DNA of 64,000 nucleotides from an uncultured Bacteroidota bacterium (GTDB lineage: Bacteria > Bacteroidota > Bacteroidia > Flavobacteriales > Flavobacteriaceae), in assembly GCA_903838055.1 (NCBI GenBank), contig CAILWV010000018.1, positions 1 through 64,000 on the forward strand, read 5' to 3'. Position numbers and translations under genes: made by a program. Shown here piece after piece: positions 63,306-64,000 of this stretch. How positions within the stretch are numbered: position 1 is the first letter of the stretch; every line of letters starts with the position of its first letter. Under the pieces are notes generated by a model that worked only from the letters and a program-made list of their open reading frames with translations, made no database searches and was not told where the DNA came from.

Positions 63306-63419
63306 GCACTATATTTTAAATATTTCAAATGAAAAAGAAATGACACTATACTCTTTATTCCAATAACGATTACAAAAACAAATATTTAAAAAAATATTTG
63401 AACTCCATTAGTTAACTTC

Positions 63420-63569
63420 CTACAAAGAACGCTTTGGAATTTCTTTCCATTATTCTTCAATAGAATTGGCTAAATGATCAACCAATTCGGTTTGCAAATC
63501 GTAATATTCCACATAATGTTGTTGTGTGAAACTATATAATTGTTGGATTTGGTCGTTTGATAATTTCAT
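63420..63569 (-). pseudogene. Truncated copy of a flavobacterial membrane-protein gene
   Basis: From ATG 63569 the frame reads MKLSNDQIQQLYSFTQQHYV then EYYDLQTELVDHLANSIEE and stops at TAA (63450-63452). Translation beyond the stop gives WKEIPKRSL and another stop. In full-length relatives that I recall from Flavobacterium, a Gln codon (CAA) stands where TAA is and the protein continues for well over 100 residues with membrane helices. This is thus a nonsense-mutated, truncated copy. The ATG lies 1 nt after the stop of the gene at 63571. Confidence 0.6.
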
Positions 63570-63570
63570 C

Positions 63571-64000
63571 TTAAATGTAATTAAATTGATGCTTATTGAA
63601 TTTTATAATTTCCTTGATAAAGAAAACAACATATCCCAAAAGGAGAAAAATTATTATTGAAAAGGTATATTCCGTAACGTTTTCTGGACTAAAATAGGTT
63701 AAAATTAAACTATTTGTTATATAAATTATAGGTAATACACAACCACTTTTCTCAATAGAATAAAATCGCTTTTTTAAATAAATATAAAAATAAACAAATT
63801 GAAAAAGTGCAATAGCTAAAATTATTAAAGTAATTGAATGATGAAATGAAATGTTTTTAAAGTAAGGATTGACGTCTATATCTTTAAAAAAAAGAAATAA
63901 TACTCCGCCAAAAACCAACATATATGGTTTTAATAAAAACAATGAAAACTTTCTAACAGCATCCCAATAAGAACCACGAATTGATTTATTATTTCTCAAG
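63571..64000 (-). CDS. Membrane protein, 5' end beyond the window
   Basis: Only the C-terminal 142 or more residues are present; the first in-window codon read as a start is TTG at the edge, so the true start lies outside. Four hydrophobic segments (about 25-42, 55-72, 88-104, 115-130) follow a basic, aromatic region (SYWDAVRKFSLFLLKPY). It may be the membrane half of the same family as the truncated copy at 63420-63569, whose N-terminal domain is normally followed by such helices. Function unknown. Confidence 0.6.
   Translation of the reverse strand, partial: LRNNKSIRGSYWDAVRKFSLFLLKPYMLVFGGVLFLFFKDIDVNPYFKNISFHHSITLIILAIALFQFVYFYIYLKKRFYSIEKSGCVLPIIYITNSLILTYFSPENVTEYTFSIIIFLLLGYVVFFIKEIIKFNKHQFNYI

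Noticed and set aside
1..64000. tRNA, rRNA and IS transposase genes
   Set aside because: I looked through the gaps for TTC-loop motifs, rRNA blocks and transposase ORFs and saw none; a tRNAscan-SE and ISfinder run would settle it.

Overview
This 64 kb window is chromosomal DNA from a member of the Flavobacteriaceae, most likely Flavobacterium or a close relative. The base composition is strongly AT-rich. Many genes are preceded by the Bacteroidetes promoter signature (a TTG box, then TAnnTTTG). Secreted proteins carry type IX secretion (T9SS) features: a PorZ homologue and a T9SS type A sorting domain. The gene content is typical of the family: a Bat operon, a 1133-residue KMSKR-type IleRS, a TonB receptor with its surface lipoproteins, and hpd/hmgA. 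I found no rRNA, tRNA, CRISPR array, prophage or transposase gene. It is mainly a housekeeping region, and its unusual content is non-coding.

Layout. 0.2-9.3 kb, minus strand: pgi; a DUF3108 / tryptophan 2,3-dioxygenase / M23 peptidase operon; a candidate small RNA with promoter and terminator; hmgA-hpd (tyrosine catabolism); an amino-acid permease. 9.3-15.8 kb: uvrC with a patatin/beta-barrel gene, gpsA with an adjacent duplicated and half-broken small membrane gene, and an HTH membrane regulator. 16-20.7 kb: iron alcohol dehydrogenase, yicC-gmk-nadD, an EamA transporter and an ArsC-like protein. 20.8-33.5 kb, mostly plus strand: DinB-like protein, a trans-sulfuration enzyme, glutamate dehydrogenase, porZ-recO, an esterase and ileS-dksA-like-lspA. 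33.5-34.2 kb: a tandem array of about seven 100-bp units. 34.2-41 kb: 5-formyl-THF cyclo-ligase, a PLP decarboxylase, a small T9SS pair, pheS and cvpA. 41-50.3 kb, minus strand: the complete moxR/DUF58/batD-like/batA/B/C/D/E aerotolerance-type operon. 50.4-58.3 kb: aldo/keto reductase, AlbA_2-like protein, phosphoesterase, PhnA, ALDH7, 3-hydroxyanthranilate dioxygenase and a secreted endonuclease/phosphatase-fold protein. 58.4-63.3 kb: TonB receptor plus two lipoproteins. The end holds a truncated gene copy and a gene running off the edge.

How the genes work together. Aromatic amino-acid catabolism is spread over three places: tryptophan dioxygenase at 3-4 kb, HPD and homogentisate dioxygenase at 5-7.5 kb, and 3-hydroxyanthranilate dioxygenase at 57 kb. 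The remaining steps lie outside the window. The Bat operon encodes a membrane von Willebrand/TPR complex with its MoxR ATPase. The 57-63 kb locus looks like a nutrient-uptake system with a secreted phosphoester-cleaving enzyme, a TonB receptor and surface lipoproteins.

The most interesting signals are: the candidate small RNA at about 4934-5050; the alternating A/B repeat array at 33.5-34.2 kb; three diverged copies of one structured intergenic element (11537, 38736, 56453), one of which is translated as the N-terminus of the patatin protein next to a four-copy heptanucleotide run; a dispersed repeat that twice sits directly before a start codon; and several hairpin repeat families in the gaps between genes.
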